Shown here: in pieces, positions 51,143 to 59,861 of the stretch | Layout of the letters: each line of letters begins with the position of its first letter | Numbering within the stretch: position 1 is the first letter of the stretch | Assembly (NCBI GenBank): GCA_937901435.1 | Contig: CALGTJ010000714.1 | Coordinates: forward strand, 1 to 64,000 | DNA length: 64,000 bases | From: an uncultured Rhodobacter sp. | GTDB taxonomy: Bacteria; Pseudomonadota; Alphaproteobacteria; Rhodobacterales; Rhodobacteraceae | Reading direction: 5' to 3' | Notes under the pieces: generated by a model | The model's database searches: none | What the model was told of the DNA's origin: nothing | Seen by the model: the letters and a program-made list of their open reading frames with translations, nothing else | Translations under genes and position numbers: made by a program

Positions 51143-52608
51143 TCCGCGCGTTTGCTCTTTTCGTGGCCATGGGTTTGGCCGCGCCGGTCGCCAATGCGCA
51201 GAACCTGCTGGACGCCTTTCTTGCACCTGCCAAACCGCGCGTGCCCTTTGTCAGCGCCGAAACCGCGGGCAAGCCCTTTCCCGATGCGCGCGCCAAGGGT
51301 ATTCTGGCGTTTCGCGGCAATCCGACCCGCACATGGTACGGCACTGGCACCTTGCCGCGCAAACCTGCGGTGTTGTGGCGGCGTGGGCCATATTGCGGGC
51401 TGTCCACCGATGGCGCAGGCACGCGGCAATGGTGCGGCTCTGGCTGGACGGGCCAACCTGCAATCCGCGCCGATACGGATCCGGTCGAGGTGATCTTTGG
51501 TGCCTACGACCACCGTGTGCATTTCCTGAACAAGGACACAGGCGAGGACATTCGCGCGCCGTTCAAGACGGGTGATATTATCAAGGGCAGCGTGTCTCTT
51601 GACCCCTCAGGCGCGCCGTATCTGTATTTTGGCAGCCGCGACAATTATCTGCGCGCGGTGCGTCTGGACGCGGATAAAGCGACAGAGGTCTGGCGGCAAA
51701 GCTCTATCAGTGGCGATGGGGTGTGGAACAACGACTGGGATGCGAACCCGCTGATTTTAGGGGATTACCTGCTGACCGGGTCAGAGAATTCGTGGTTCTA
51801 CGTAGTCGACCTGAACCGCGAGGGCAACACCATTGCGCCCAAGCTGATCAACCGCATCGCGGGCTTTACGCCAGAGTTGTTCCGCGCGATTGGCGACAGG
51901 ATGGTCAGTATCGAAACCTCGACGCTTGCAGTTGGTTCTAACGTCTACTTCGGCAATTCGGGCGGTCTTGTGCAGGGCTATTCCATTGCCAAACTGATTG
52001 CAGGCGCCACGCGGCAAGAGGCGATCACCTTTGAATTCGCTACCGGCGACGATCTGGACGCCACGCTGATTGCCGATGAAAAAGGCATGATCTATGCCGC
52101 TATCGAGGATGAACGTGGGCCGTCAGCGACCAAAAACGCCTCTGGTCAGTTGGTCAAGCTGAACCCGGCCAATCCCAAAGACCCCATTGTCTGGTCGCTG
52201 AAAATCCCCGGTCGGATCGGTGGCAAGGGTGGGCTGTGGGCCACGCCCGCGCTGGCAAAAGGGCATCTTTATGTGCCGACCCACAAAGGTGGGATGCTGA
52301 CCGTTGACGCCGCCACGGGTCTGGTCACCTCGGAAATTGCTATGCCTGCACATGGCTGGTCGTCGCCTGTGGTGCTGGGCGACGAATTGCTGGTGCCCGA
52401 TTGCCTTGGCGATCTGTGGAAATTCTCGCTGGCGGACCCCGCCAAACCTCGACTGGTCTGGAAATGGGACGTGCCCGGTGCAGGCTGTTGGGAAAGCACG
52501 CCTGCTGTCTGGGACGGCATTATTTATCTTGGCAATCGTGATGGCTATTTCTATGCTATTGGCGAAGCCCAACCCACGGAGGTTCTTGCAGATGTCCGTA
52601 TTCAGTAG
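51139..52608 (+). CDS. Exported PQQ-type beta-propeller protein
   Basis: This 489-residue protein has a signal peptide (AFALFVAMGLAAPVANA) and at least six propeller repeats with WD/PQQ-like strands (PYLYFGSRDNYLRAVRLD, GLWATPALAKGHLYVPT, STPAVWDGIIYLGNRDGYFY). Cysteines Cys-x-n-Cys in GPYCGLSTDGAGTRQWCGSG may form a disulphide. There are no dehydrogenase metal ligands, so a BamB-like scaffolding or polymer-sensing role is more likely than catalysis. It sits between the two CapA-like genes and overlaps both, with starts at 51139 and 52592, and is therefore probably their partner. Confidence 0.82.
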   Translation: MIRAFALFVAMGLAAPVANAQNLLDAFLAPAKPRVPFVSAETAGKPFPDARAKGILAFRGNPTRTWYGTGTLPRKPAVLWRRGPYCGLSTDGAGTRQWCGSGWTGQPAIRADTDPVEVIFGAYDHRVHFLNKDTGEDIRAPFKTGDIIKGSVSLDPSGAPYLYFGSRDNYLRAVRLDADKATEVWRQSSISGDGVWNNDWDANPLILGDYLLTGSENSWFYVVDLNREGNTIAPKLINRIAGFTPELFRAIGDRMVSIETSTLAVGSNVYFGNSGGLVQGYSIAKLIAGATRQEAITFEFATGDDLDATLIADEKGMIYAAIEDERGPSATKNASGQLVKLNPANPKDPIVWSLKIPGRIGGKGGLWATPALAKGHLYVPTHKGGMLTVDAATGLVTSEIAMPAHGWSSPVVLGDELLVPDCLGDLWKFSLADPAKPRLVWKWDVPGAGCWESTPAVWDGIIYLGNRDGYFYAIGEAQPTEVLADVRIQ

Positions 52609-53791
52609 GGCGCTCGCCTGTCTTGCCCTTATCGCAACACCCATGCTGGTGGCCGCGCCAGTCGCCGCGACAGAATTGGTCATCACCTTTGGAGGTGACG
52701 TGAATTTCGCCCGCACGCGGCAAAATCCGCTGCCTGACCGGGTGGTGAAATTCGGCTATCACAGTCTGGACAGCCTGACAGAGATCGTGTCTCAGGACTG
52801 GGACGGTGACGTGAACTTTGTGAACGCCGAAACGGCTGTTGCGGCACAGAATGGCCAGCTACAATATGGCAAGGCCTTCGTGTTTCGCAGCCACCCGGAC
52901 CAGTTTCGCCACCTTATGGACCTTGGCGTGAACGCGTTTTCCCTTGCGAATAACCACGCCTTTGATCATGGGCGCAAGGGGCTGGCGGATACCTATAGCT
53001 TTTTCAAAGGGGCCGAGAAATCCTATGGTCCGATGTTATATGCGGGCATTGGCACCTCTGCGACGGCCTTCAAGCCCAAGGTCATGACGGTCAAGGGCGT
53101 GCGCGTGGCCATGTCCGCGGTCAGTTTTGGCAGCGGGTCGTTCTCGCCAACGCCAAATCAGGTGGGCATGGCCTATCTCTTTGCCCCTAGCCAATATGAA
53201 AAAGTCTTGCAGGGCCTCAAAAACGTCAAAGCGGATCTAAAGCTGTTATCAGTCCATTACGGGACAGAGAATTACACGGGTCTTAATCCCGGTCAGGCGG
53301 CGCTCTATCGACGTGCAGTTGATGAGGCCGGGGTGCATCTGGTGATCGGGCACCACCCCCATGTGGTGCGCGGGGTAGAGGTCAGCCCTGAAAAGGATGC
53401 GGCGATCTTTTATTCGCTGGGCAACCTGTTGTTCATTGGCGGTGCGCAAAAAGACACCCATAGCCTTGGCCTTGATTACGGATTGCTGGGCAAGGCCTAT
53501 TTTTCGGTCAAAGGCGGCAAGGCCCATCTGAACGCGCTAGAGGCTGTGCCGTTCAAAGGCGTCCACCTAAAACCTGTGCGCCCGCCCGCCTATCGCGCCA
53601 AGGCGACGATCGACCATCTGAACGGGTTGTCCAGACGCACCGTCGGGGACCGCGCAGCCAAGTTCAAGATCACCACCCCCGACGCGCCGCGCGGTCTGGC
53701 CTGCTACGGTGGGCCATATGGTCCGCGCGCCAAACGTCTGTGCTGTGCAGAGGAAAAAAGCCTGCATTGCCAACTGCCTGACCTGATGTAA
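52592..53791 (+). CDS. CapA-family protein 2 with cysteine-rich tail
   Basis: This 399-residue exported CapA-like protein has a signal peptide (ALACLALIATPMLVAAPVAA). Motifs are TFGGDVNFAR, NAETAVAAQ, LANNHAFDHGRKG, VHYGTENYTGLNPGQ, GHHPHVVRGVEV and SLGNLLFIGG. It is paralogous in fold to the earlier CapA but diverged. The last about 35 residues carry four cysteines (LACYGGPYGP, RLCCAEEKSLHC) absent from the first CapA. Start 52592 has GGAGG 9 bases upstream and overlaps the propeller gene by 17 bases. It is the last gene of the envelope operon. Confidence 0.86.
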   Translation: MSVFSRALACLALIATPMLVAAPVAATELVITFGGDVNFARTRQNPLPDRVVKFGYHSLDSLTEIVSQDWDGDVNFVNAETAVAAQNGQLQYGKAFVFRSHPDQFRHLMDLGVNAFSLANNHAFDHGRKGLADTYSFFKGAEKSYGPMLYAGIGTSATAFKPKVMTVKGVRVAMSAVSFGSGSFSPTPNQVGMAYLFAPSQYEKVLQGLKNVKADLKLLSVHYGTENYTGLNPGQAALYRRAVDEAGVHLVIGHHPHVVRGVEVSPEKDAAIFYSLGNLLFIGGAQKDTHSLGLDYGLLGKAYFSVKGGKAHLNALEAVPFKGVHLKPVRPPAYRAKATIDHLNGLSRRTVGDRAAKFKITTPDAPRGLACYGGPYGPRAKRLCCAEEKSLHCQLPDLM

Positions 53792-53833
53792 CCCAACCGT
53801 CTGTGGCACCCGGTTTCTCGAAAGGACACTGCT

Positions 53834-54226
53834 ATGATCCCCCGCCCCGAGGCACCCAATCAACTGGCGATCACCTTTTTTTATTACCGCGATCTGGCGG
53901 GGGCGATGGCCTATTACGAAGACGTGCTGGGCCTGAAACTGGCCATCGATCAGGGCTGGTGCAAGATTTACCGTATCGCAGAGGGCGCGCATGTGGGTCT
54001 GGTGGACGAGGCGAAAGGCATGAACAAATGGCACGCCGACAAGCCGGTGCAACTGTGCATCCGCGTGCCGGATGTCACAGCGTGGTACGCCTATGCGCAG
54101 GACCGCAACCTTGATAACTTGTCAGAGTTGTTCAGCAACGAGGCCCTTGGCATTCGCGCCTTTGTGTTCAACGATCCCGAAGGCTATCAGATCGAAATGC
54201 AGTCCGCGACGCGCGCAGGCGCTTAG
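53834..54226 (+). CDS. VOC (glyoxalase/bleomycin resistance) superfamily protein
   Basis: This 130-residue protein has the paired beta-alpha-beta-beta-beta layout: FFYYRDLAGAMAYYEDVLGL in the first half and FVFNDPEGYQIEMQSATR at the end. It is a small metal-dependent enzyme or binding protein with unknown substrate. The ATG follows AAAGGA. It precedes the DHDPS-family gene by 76 bases on the same strand, so the two may be co-transcribed, perhaps in catabolism of a keto acid; no further clue is visible. Confidence 0.82.
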   Translation: MIPRPEAPNQLAITFFYYRDLAGAMAYYEDVLGLKLAIDQGWCKIYRIAEGAHVGLVDEAKGMNKWHADKPVQLCIRVPDVTAWYAYAQDRNLDNLSELFSNEALGIRAFVFNDPEGYQIEMQSATRAGA

Positions 54227-54302
54227 CCAGACAGCCCCAGCCATATAGTTCTAATCGGACAGTCTTAACCGAACAGTCGTCGGCGCAATGAAAGAGAGCA
54301 GC

Positions 54303-55205
54303 ATGTTGGATGAAACCGCAAAGGGCGTCTTTACGATTGCCTGCACCCCCTTCATGCCCGACGGGGCGCTGGATCTGGACAGTATTGAGTCCATGGTCGA
54401 TTTTTACCTCGACAAGGGCGCGACGGGGCTGACCATTCTTGGGATGATGGGCGAGGCGGGCAAGTTGTCGTCTGACGAGGCTGTGACGGTGGTCAGGCGT
54501 GTGGTCGCGCGCACCGATGTGCCGGTTGTCGTGGGTGTCTCTGCCGCCGGGTTTGCCCCGATGCAAGCGCTGGCGAAAACAGCGATGGACAGTGGGGCCG
54601 CGGGGGTCATGGTCGCGCCACCGATGACGCTGCGTACCGATGACCAGATCATTGGCTACTATCATAACGTGGCCGAAACGCTGGGTGAAATCCCTTGGGT
54701 GCTTCAGGATTTTCCACTGTCCACGACGGTCCAGATCTCGACCAAGGTGATCCTCAAGATCGTAGAGGATTGCCCGACCTGCGTGATGCTGAAACACGAG
54801 GACTGGCCGGGGCTGGAAAAGATCACCGCCCTGCGCGCCGCCTCTGATGCGGGCGCGCGGCGGATCTCGATCCTCTGCGGGATGGGCGGGCAGTTTATCC
54901 TAGAGGAAATGCTGCGCGGTGCGGACGGGGCGATGACCGGCTTTGCCTATCCCGAGATGATGGCCGATGTGATCGCTGCCCTTGCCGCCGGAGACGAGAC
55001 CCGCGCACGCGACCTGTTCGACATCTACCTGCCCTTGGTGCGCTACGAAAGCCAGCCGGGTCTCGGCCTTGCTGTGCGCAAACATATCTTGGCGCAACGC
55101 GGCGCGATTGCCCATGCAACTTTGCGAAAGCCGGGCGGCGGGCTGACCGCGTTTGCGATTGGCGAGGTTGAGGCTTTGGTCGCGCGGCAAAATCAGAAGT
55201 TGTAG
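54303..55205 (+). CDS. Dihydrodipicolinate synthase/N-acetylneuraminate lyase family protein
   Basis: This 300-residue class I aldolase-fold protein has FTIACTPFMPDGALD at the start, GLTILGMMGEAGKL (the GTTGE equivalent, altered to GMMGE), VVVGVSAAGF and the Schiff-base lysine in CVMLKHEDWPG. It is not DapA, as the active-site threonines are replaced. It is more likely an aldolase or hydratase for a sugar-acid or hydroxyproline-type keto acid. ATG 54303 follows GAGAG closely; ATG 54288 is an alternative. It ends near a convergent cluster of TauE/SafE genes. Confidence 0.85.
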   Translation: MLDETAKGVFTIACTPFMPDGALDLDSIESMVDFYLDKGATGLTILGMMGEAGKLSSDEAVTVVRRVVARTDVPVVVGVSAAGFAPMQALAKTAMDSGAAGVMVAPPMTLRTDDQIIGYYHNVAETLGEIPWVLQDFPLSTTVQISTKVILKIVEDCPTCVMLKHEDWPGLEKITALRAASDAGARRISILCGMGGQFILEEMLRGADGAMTGFAYPEMMADVIAALAAGDETRARDLFDIYLPLVRYESQPGLGLAVRKHILAQRGAIAHATLRKPGGGLTAFAIGEVEALVARQNQKL

Positions 55206-55300
55206 CGGGTTGGGCTGTTCAGTTGGTGGTGAGAGATTTTTGACGAGCAGTGGGATCCTGAATTGAACATATCACCCGTTGGGCGACGTCAAAGCTTACG

Positions 55301-56074
55301 TCACGACCGGATATATCGGAACACCGCAGAGGCCAACCAGCCTGCGACAATCGCAATCACCAGCGACAGGATGCCATAGATCAAGGGCTGTTCGTGGGCG
55401 AGGGTATAGACCCAGCGTTCCAGCCCGACCTTTTGCACGTAGATCGTCGTCTGGTACTGATCGACGACCTTGCCGCCGCGCGTCAACAGGATGCGGGCTA
55501 TATAGTCGCCCTCTGTCAGGTTGGCGGGCAGGGTGACCGAGGTGTTGAACAAGGTTTCTTGTGCCACTGTCACGGCGCTTTCATTCAACTGATAGAGGTC
55601 TTTTCTCTCACGGATCCGGATCAGCGCGTCAGTAAAGCTTTCGCTGTCCAGCACCGTCATCGGCGCACCGACTGACCGGATCGCGCGGGGAATGGACACC
55701 TGATTGCGCAGATCCTCGACATCGGTCAGCACGTCCTGAAACCCGGCAGAGGTGGCGATGGCGTAAAAACTGGGGGCGGCGTCAACGTCTACAGCATCTG
55801 TGTTGATCCAGATCCCGTATCTCTTTTCCTTGCGCCGCACTGTGACCGGCTCTGACGGACCCGCGACTGTGATGATCACTTGCAGCGGGCCGTCATCGAC
55901 AGGGGGTGGTGCGGCGCGCTTGACCGCGCCAAAGATCAGGATTTCGGACCCATCAAAATTCGCGGTGATCGACACGCTGTTCTGGCTTAGCCCGGCGACG
56001 ACCTCTTCGGTCTGGGCCTGAGTGGCAAGAGCGGGCAGGGCAAGCACGAGACAGAGCAAAATCCAGCGCATCAT
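55301..56074 (-). CDS. TIGR02186-family transmembrane protein
   Basis: This 257-residue protein has a signal peptide (ILLCLVLALPALATQAQ), a periplasmic beta-rich part (SQNSVSITANFDGSEILIFG, then a KRYGIWINTDAVDV strand) and one C-terminal transmembrane helix (LIYGILSLVIAIVAGWLASA). This matches the alphaproteobacterial TIGR02186 family that co-occurs with TauE/SafE exporters. Its ATG overlaps the exporter stop (ATGA), so the two are coupled. It may be a periplasmic partner for sulfite or organosulfonate export; function unproven. Confidence 0.85.
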   Translation of the reverse strand: MMRWILLCLVLALPALATQAQTEEVVAGLSQNSVSITANFDGSEILIFGAVKRAAPPPVDDGPLQVIITVAGPSEPVTVRRKEKRYGIWINTDAVDVDAAPSFYAIATSAGFQDVLTDVEDLRNQVSIPRAIRSVGAPMTVLDSESFTDALIRIRERKDLYQLNESAVTVAQETLFNTSVTLPANLTEGDYIARILLTRGGKVVDQYQTTIYVQKVGLERWVYTLAHEQPLIYGILSLVIAIVAGWLASAVFRYIRS

Positions 56075-56994
56075 CCATGTCCTCCGGTTGCCGCGATGGA
56101 ATAGAGCTCGGATGGCATCACCAGCAGGTCAAAGGCCAGTTTGCCGCAGACCGCAAGCACCATCATCGCCAACAGGATGCGCAATTGCTCTGCCTTCAGC
56201 TTTACCCCGATCCGCGCCCCGATCTGAGCGCCGACAACACCGCCGACCAGCAGCAGAACCGCCAGTGGCATATCGACGGTATAGTTGGTGGTGGCATGTA
56301 ACAGCGTGGTAAACCCGGTAACAAAGATGATCTGGAACAGGGACGTGCCCACAACGACTTTGGTCGGCATGCCCAGCAGGTAGATCATCGCAGGCACCAT
56401 GACAAATCCGCCACCGACCCCCATGATCGCGGCCAGTACACCCACGAACAGCCCGACGATCAGCGGTGGAATGACAGAGATATAAAGACCCGAGGTCCGG
56501 AACTTCATCTTGAAGGGCAGGTTGTGGATCCAGTTGTGTTTTTTGCGGGTGGTGACCGGCCCCGTCGCCCTGCGCGATCTGCGGATGGCGTTCAGGCTTT
56601 CGACAAACATCAGACTGCCGATGATCCCAAGGAACAGGACGTAACACAGCTTGACCAGCAGATCGACCTGACCGATGGCGCGCAGCGCGGCAAAGGCCTG
56701 CACCCCGATCGCCGCCCCGACAAGGCCGCCGATCAGCAGGACGATCCCCATTTTGACGTCCACAGTCTTGCGCCGCAGATGGGCCAAAACGCCGGAAAAG
56801 GACGAGGCGACGATCTGGTTCGCTTCGGTCGCCACGGCAACGGCGGGGGGAATACCGATAAAAAACAGCAGCGGCGTCATCAAGAACCCACCGCCAACCC
56901 CAAACATCCCCGACAAGATGCCCACAATCCCGCCCAGTCCCAAAAGCAGGAACGCATTGACCGAAACCTCTGCAATTGGCAGGTAGATTTGCAT
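56071..56994 (-). CDS. TauE/SafE-family sulfite/sulfonate exporter (copy 1)
   Basis: This 307-residue inner-membrane permease has the duplicated TauE/SafE glycine motif: GILSGMFGVGGGFLMTPLLF near the start and GVLAAIMGVGGGFVMVPAMI in the second half. About eight to nine membrane segments are present. It is coupled to the TIGR02186 gene by an ATGA overlap. The paralogue at 57106-58020 is clearly related, starting with the same MQIYLPIAE. It probably exports sulfite or a related anion, judged from the family. Confidence 0.9.
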   Translation of the reverse strand: MQIYLPIAEVSVNAFLLLGLGGIVGILSGMFGVGGGFLMTPLLFFIGIPPAVAVATEANQIVASSFSGVLAHLRRKTVDVKMGIVLLIGGLVGAAIGVQAFAALRAIGQVDLLVKLCYVLFLGIIGSLMFVESLNAIRRSRRATGPVTTRKKHNWIHNLPFKMKFRTSGLYISVIPPLIVGLFVGVLAAIMGVGGGFVMVPAMIYLLGMPTKVVVGTSLFQIIFVTGFTTLLHATTNYTVDMPLAVLLLVGGVVGAQIGARIGVKLKAEQLRILLAMMVLAVCGKLAFDLLVMPSELYSIAATGGHG

Positions 56995-57105
56995 GGAGAC
57001 CCTTGAAATTCTTACGTCAGTATAGCGAGAGATCTGGTAGAGGGAACATAGAGCCTGACTGCGGCATATCGGATCGATTTTTCAGTGTTTTCCGCCCTTG
57101 TTGGC

Positions 57106-58020
57106 TTAGTTAAGCGGTGTCAGCAAGTAAATCTCTGAAGGTGTGAACAAGAGTTCGGTCGCGACCTTGACGCTGATTGCCAGAACCATCGTGGCCAGCA
57201 GGAACCGCAACATCTCTGCGTCCAGCTTTTGGCCCAGACGCGCGCCAATCTGTGCGCCGATCACGCCGCCGATGATCAGCAGCAGCCCCAGCACCAAATC
57301 GACAGTCTGGTTTTCCACAGCGTGCAGGACGCTGGTGAACGAGGCCATAAAGGTGATCTGAAACAGCGATGTACCGATGACGGTCTTGGTCGGCATCCCC
57401 AGCAGATAGATCATCGCGGGCACCATCAGAAACCCGCCGCCCACGCCCATCACCGCCGAGAGCGCGCCAACCGCCACCCCGATGACAAAGGGCGGTATGG
57501 CGCTGATATAGATATTTGAGGCGCGGAATTTCATCTTGAGCGGCAGACCATGCACCAGCTTGTAGTGCTTGCGCTTGGTGCTGACCCGCGTCCCGGCCCG
57601 CCTGCGCCGAATGGCTGACAGGGCCTCTATGAACATCAGGGCCCCTATGATGCCAAGCAGCAGAACGTAGGACAGTTTGATGATCAGCTCGATTTGTCCC
57701 AGCGTGGTCAGATAGCGGAACAGTTGGACCCCCGCCGCCGATCCGACCAACCCACCTGCCAGCAGCAGCCAGCCCATTAGGAAATCCACCGTCTTTCGTC
57801 GCAAATGCGCCTGTAAACCCGAAAAGGACGAGGCCACGATCAGGCTGGCTTGGGTGCCGACCGCGACCGTGGCAGGAATGCCGATCAGGAACAGCAGCGG
57901 CGTCAGAATAAACCCGCCGCCAACGCCAAACATCCCCGACAAGATGCCCACCATAAGGCCAAGACCGAACAGGATCGGCAGGCTGACCGAAATCTCGGCG
58001 ATGGGCAGGTAGATTTGCAT
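57106..58020 (-). CDS. TauE/SafE-family exporter (copy 2)
   Basis: This 304-residue paralogue of the exporter at 56071-56994 opens with MQIYLPIAEISVSLP and carries the same paired GILSGMFGVGGGFILTPLLF and GALSAVMGVGGGFLMVPAMI motifs. The C-terminal half differs most. It lies upstream of copy 1 with a 111-base gap, enough for a separate promoter, and lacks its own TIGR02186 partner. The pair looks like a local tandem duplication with divergence, perhaps for different anions. Confidence 0.9.
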   Translation of the reverse strand: MQIYLPIAEISVSLPILFGLGLMVGILSGMFGVGGGFILTPLLFLIGIPATVAVGTQASLIVASSFSGLQAHLRRKTVDFLMGWLLLAGGLVGSAAGVQLFRYLTTLGQIELIIKLSYVLLLGIIGALMFIEALSAIRRRRAGTRVSTKRKHYKLVHGLPLKMKFRASNIYISAIPPFVIGVAVGALSAVMGVGGGFLMVPAMIYLLGMPTKTVIGTSLFQITFMASFTSVLHAVENQTVDLVLGLLLIIGGVIGAQIGARLGQKLDAEMLRFLLATMVLAISVKVATELLFTPSEIYLLTPLN

Positions 58021-58108
58021 GGATTGGCCTGAAAGCTAGGCGGACTACATTTGTCTTATCGAAGAGGGCAAAGACGACAACCGCGCGACATGCGGCAAAT
58101 CGGATCGA

Positions 58109-58912
58109 TTAGCAGGTTTTCAGGAATTGCCTGAGGATCTTTTCCAGTTTCGCAGCCCCCAAAGGGGCCATCGCCTTGGTGTGTTCATGGCTGATGGCCT
58201 CGTCGCTTAGCCCGGCGGCCATATTCGTGACGGTCGAAATCGCAGCGGCTTTCAGCCCAAGAAAGCGCGCAAGGATCACCTCGGGCACGGTCGACATGCC
58301 CACCGCATCCGCACCCAGTCGGTGGATCGCCTGAATCTCTGCGGGCGTTTCAAAGGACGGACCAGAGTACCACGCATAGACGCCTTCCAGCAGCTTGATA
58401 TCCTGCGCCTCTGCCGCGATCAGCAGGGCGGTGCGCATGGCGGGATCATAAGCGTCCTTCATCGGGACAAAACGCGCCTCGCTTTGTTCGCCGATCAGGG
58501 GGTTCAGCCCGGAAAAATTGATGTGATCGCGCAGCAGCATCAGATCACCGGGCGGAATATCGGCGCGCATGGACCCGGCGGCATTGGTGGCGATCAGGGC
58601 CTCTGCGCCCAGTTCCTTGAGCACCTCTAAAGGCAGGCGCATGGCATCGCCGCGCCCACTTTCGTAATAATGCGCGCGCCCGCCAAAGACCGCGACGCGC
58701 ACGCCCTCTAGGTCTCCGATCACCAGCTTGGGGTTGTGCCCGCTGACGCCCGCATGGGGAAAGCCGGGCAGATCGGTATAGTCGATCGCAACGCCATCCA
58801 CCGCCTCGGCCAGATGTCCAAGGCCAGAGCCAAGGATCAGCCCGAATTGCACAGGCTCTGCCCCCGCCTTGCTGCGGATCAGGGTGGCGAGGTCTTTAGC
58901 GTTCTTTGACAT
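58109..58912 (-). CDS. Purine nucleoside phosphorylase (xanthosine/class II PNP)
   Basis: This 267-residue phosphorylase has GLILGSGLGHLAEAV at the phosphate site, GRAHYYES, LIATNAAGSM, GLNPLIG and VYAWYSGPSFETPAEIQAI with the base-binding Glu and VGMSTVPEVILAR. It cleaves purine nucleosides with phosphate to base and ribose 1-phosphate. Start 58912 follows GGAGAG and overlaps the permease gene by 17 bases; the upstream part of the frame is permease antiframe. It is last in the transporter operon, which therefore likely imports purine nucleosides. Confidence 0.92.
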   Translation of the reverse strand: MSKNAKDLATLIRSKAGAEPVQFGLILGSGLGHLAEAVDGVAIDYTDLPGFPHAGVSGHNPKLVIGDLEGVRVAVFGGRAHYYESGRGDAMRLPLEVLKELGAEALIATNAAGSMRADIPPGDLMLLRDHINFSGLNPLIGEQSEARFVPMKDAYDPAMRTALLIAAEAQDIKLLEGVYAWYSGPSFETPAEIQAIHRLGADAVGMSTVPEVILARFLGLKAAAISTVTNMAAGLSDEAISHEHTKAMAPLGAAKLEKILRQFLKTC

Positions 58913-59861
58913 AGGGCTCTCCGCCCGCGCGGGGCGGGATGGCTTTGCCGACGAAACCGGCGAGGATGACAACCGTCAGGATATAGGGCAGCGCCTGCAT
59001 GAATTGCGTAGGGATCTGCACGCTCAGGATCTCGATGTTCTGAAAGCGGTTGCCAAGCGCCTCTAGCAGGCCGAACAGCAGGCAGGCGCCAAGCGCATAA
59101 CCCGGCCGCCATTTCGCAAAGATCAGCGCGGCAAGGGCGATAAACCCGCGCCCCGCGCTCATATCTTTGACGAACCCAGCGGACAGACCCGTGGACAAAT
59201 AGGCCCCCGAAATCCCGCAAAGCACGCCGCAGATGATAACGGCAGCAAAGCGCAACTGGACCACCGAAATCCCGGCGGTGTCCACCGATTCCGGGTTCTC
59301 GCCCACCGCACGCATTCGCAGACCAAACCGCGTGCGAAACAGGACCCACCATGTTGCAAAGACCGCGAAGAGGCCGACGTAGACAAGGATCGAGTGACCA
59401 GAGATCAGTTCATAATAGATCGGCCCGATCACAGGCACCTCGCGCATGGCATCGGCAAAGGGCAGGGTGATTTCCTGAAACCGCGCGGCGCCTTCAAGCT
59501 GGGGCGTGCGCCCGCCCAGTTGGAACCAGTTCTCGCCAATAATCACCGTGATCCCGGCCGCGAGAAAGTTGATGGCCACGCCAGAAATCAACTGGTTGCC
59601 GCGAAAGGTGATCGACGCAACTCCGTGGATCAGCGCCAAAAACACAGAGGCCCCGATGCCGCCCAACAGGCCAATCCAGACACTGCCACTGAATGACGCG
59701 ACAGAGGCGGCCATAAAGGCAGAGACCAGCATCTTGCCCTCCAGGCCGATGTCAAAGATCCCGGCGCGCTCGCTGATCAACCCGGCAAGGCAGGCGAACA
59801 ACAGCGGCGTGGCAAGACGCAGCGCGCTGTCTAGGATTTGCAGCGTCGTCATCAGGTCCAT
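58896..59861 (-). CDS. Nucleoside ABC transporter permease 2 (BMP type)
   Basis: This 321-residue inner-membrane permease of the BmpA-associated uptake systems shows ERAGIFDIGLEGKMLVSAFM, GGIGASVFLALIHGVASITF and VQLRFAAVIICGVLCGISGA. Start 59861 (MDLMTTLQ) is used because it overlaps the previous permease stop by one base (TGATG); a longer frame runs antisense through permease 1. It forms the membrane channel together with permease 1. Confidence 0.9.
   Translation of the reverse strand: MDLMTTLQILDSALRLATPLLFACLAGLISERAGIFDIGLEGKMLVSAFMAASVASFSGSVWIGLLGGIGASVFLALIHGVASITFRGNQLISGVAINFLAAGITVIIGENWFQLGGRTPQLEGAARFQEITLPFADAMREVPVIGPIYYELISGHSILVYVGLFAVFATWWVLFRTRFGLRMRAVGENPESVDTAGISVVQLRFAAVIICGVLCGISGAYLSTGLSAGFVKDMSAGRGFIALAALIFAKWRPGYALGACLLFGLLEALGNRFQNIEILSVQIPTQFMQALPYILTVVILAGFVGKAIPPRAGGEPYVKER

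Noticed and set aside
58913..58972. Longer purine nucleoside phosphorylase start
   Set aside because: The extra residues are Ser/Pro-rich and lie over permease codons; 58912 has GGAGAG and the family's usual N-terminus.
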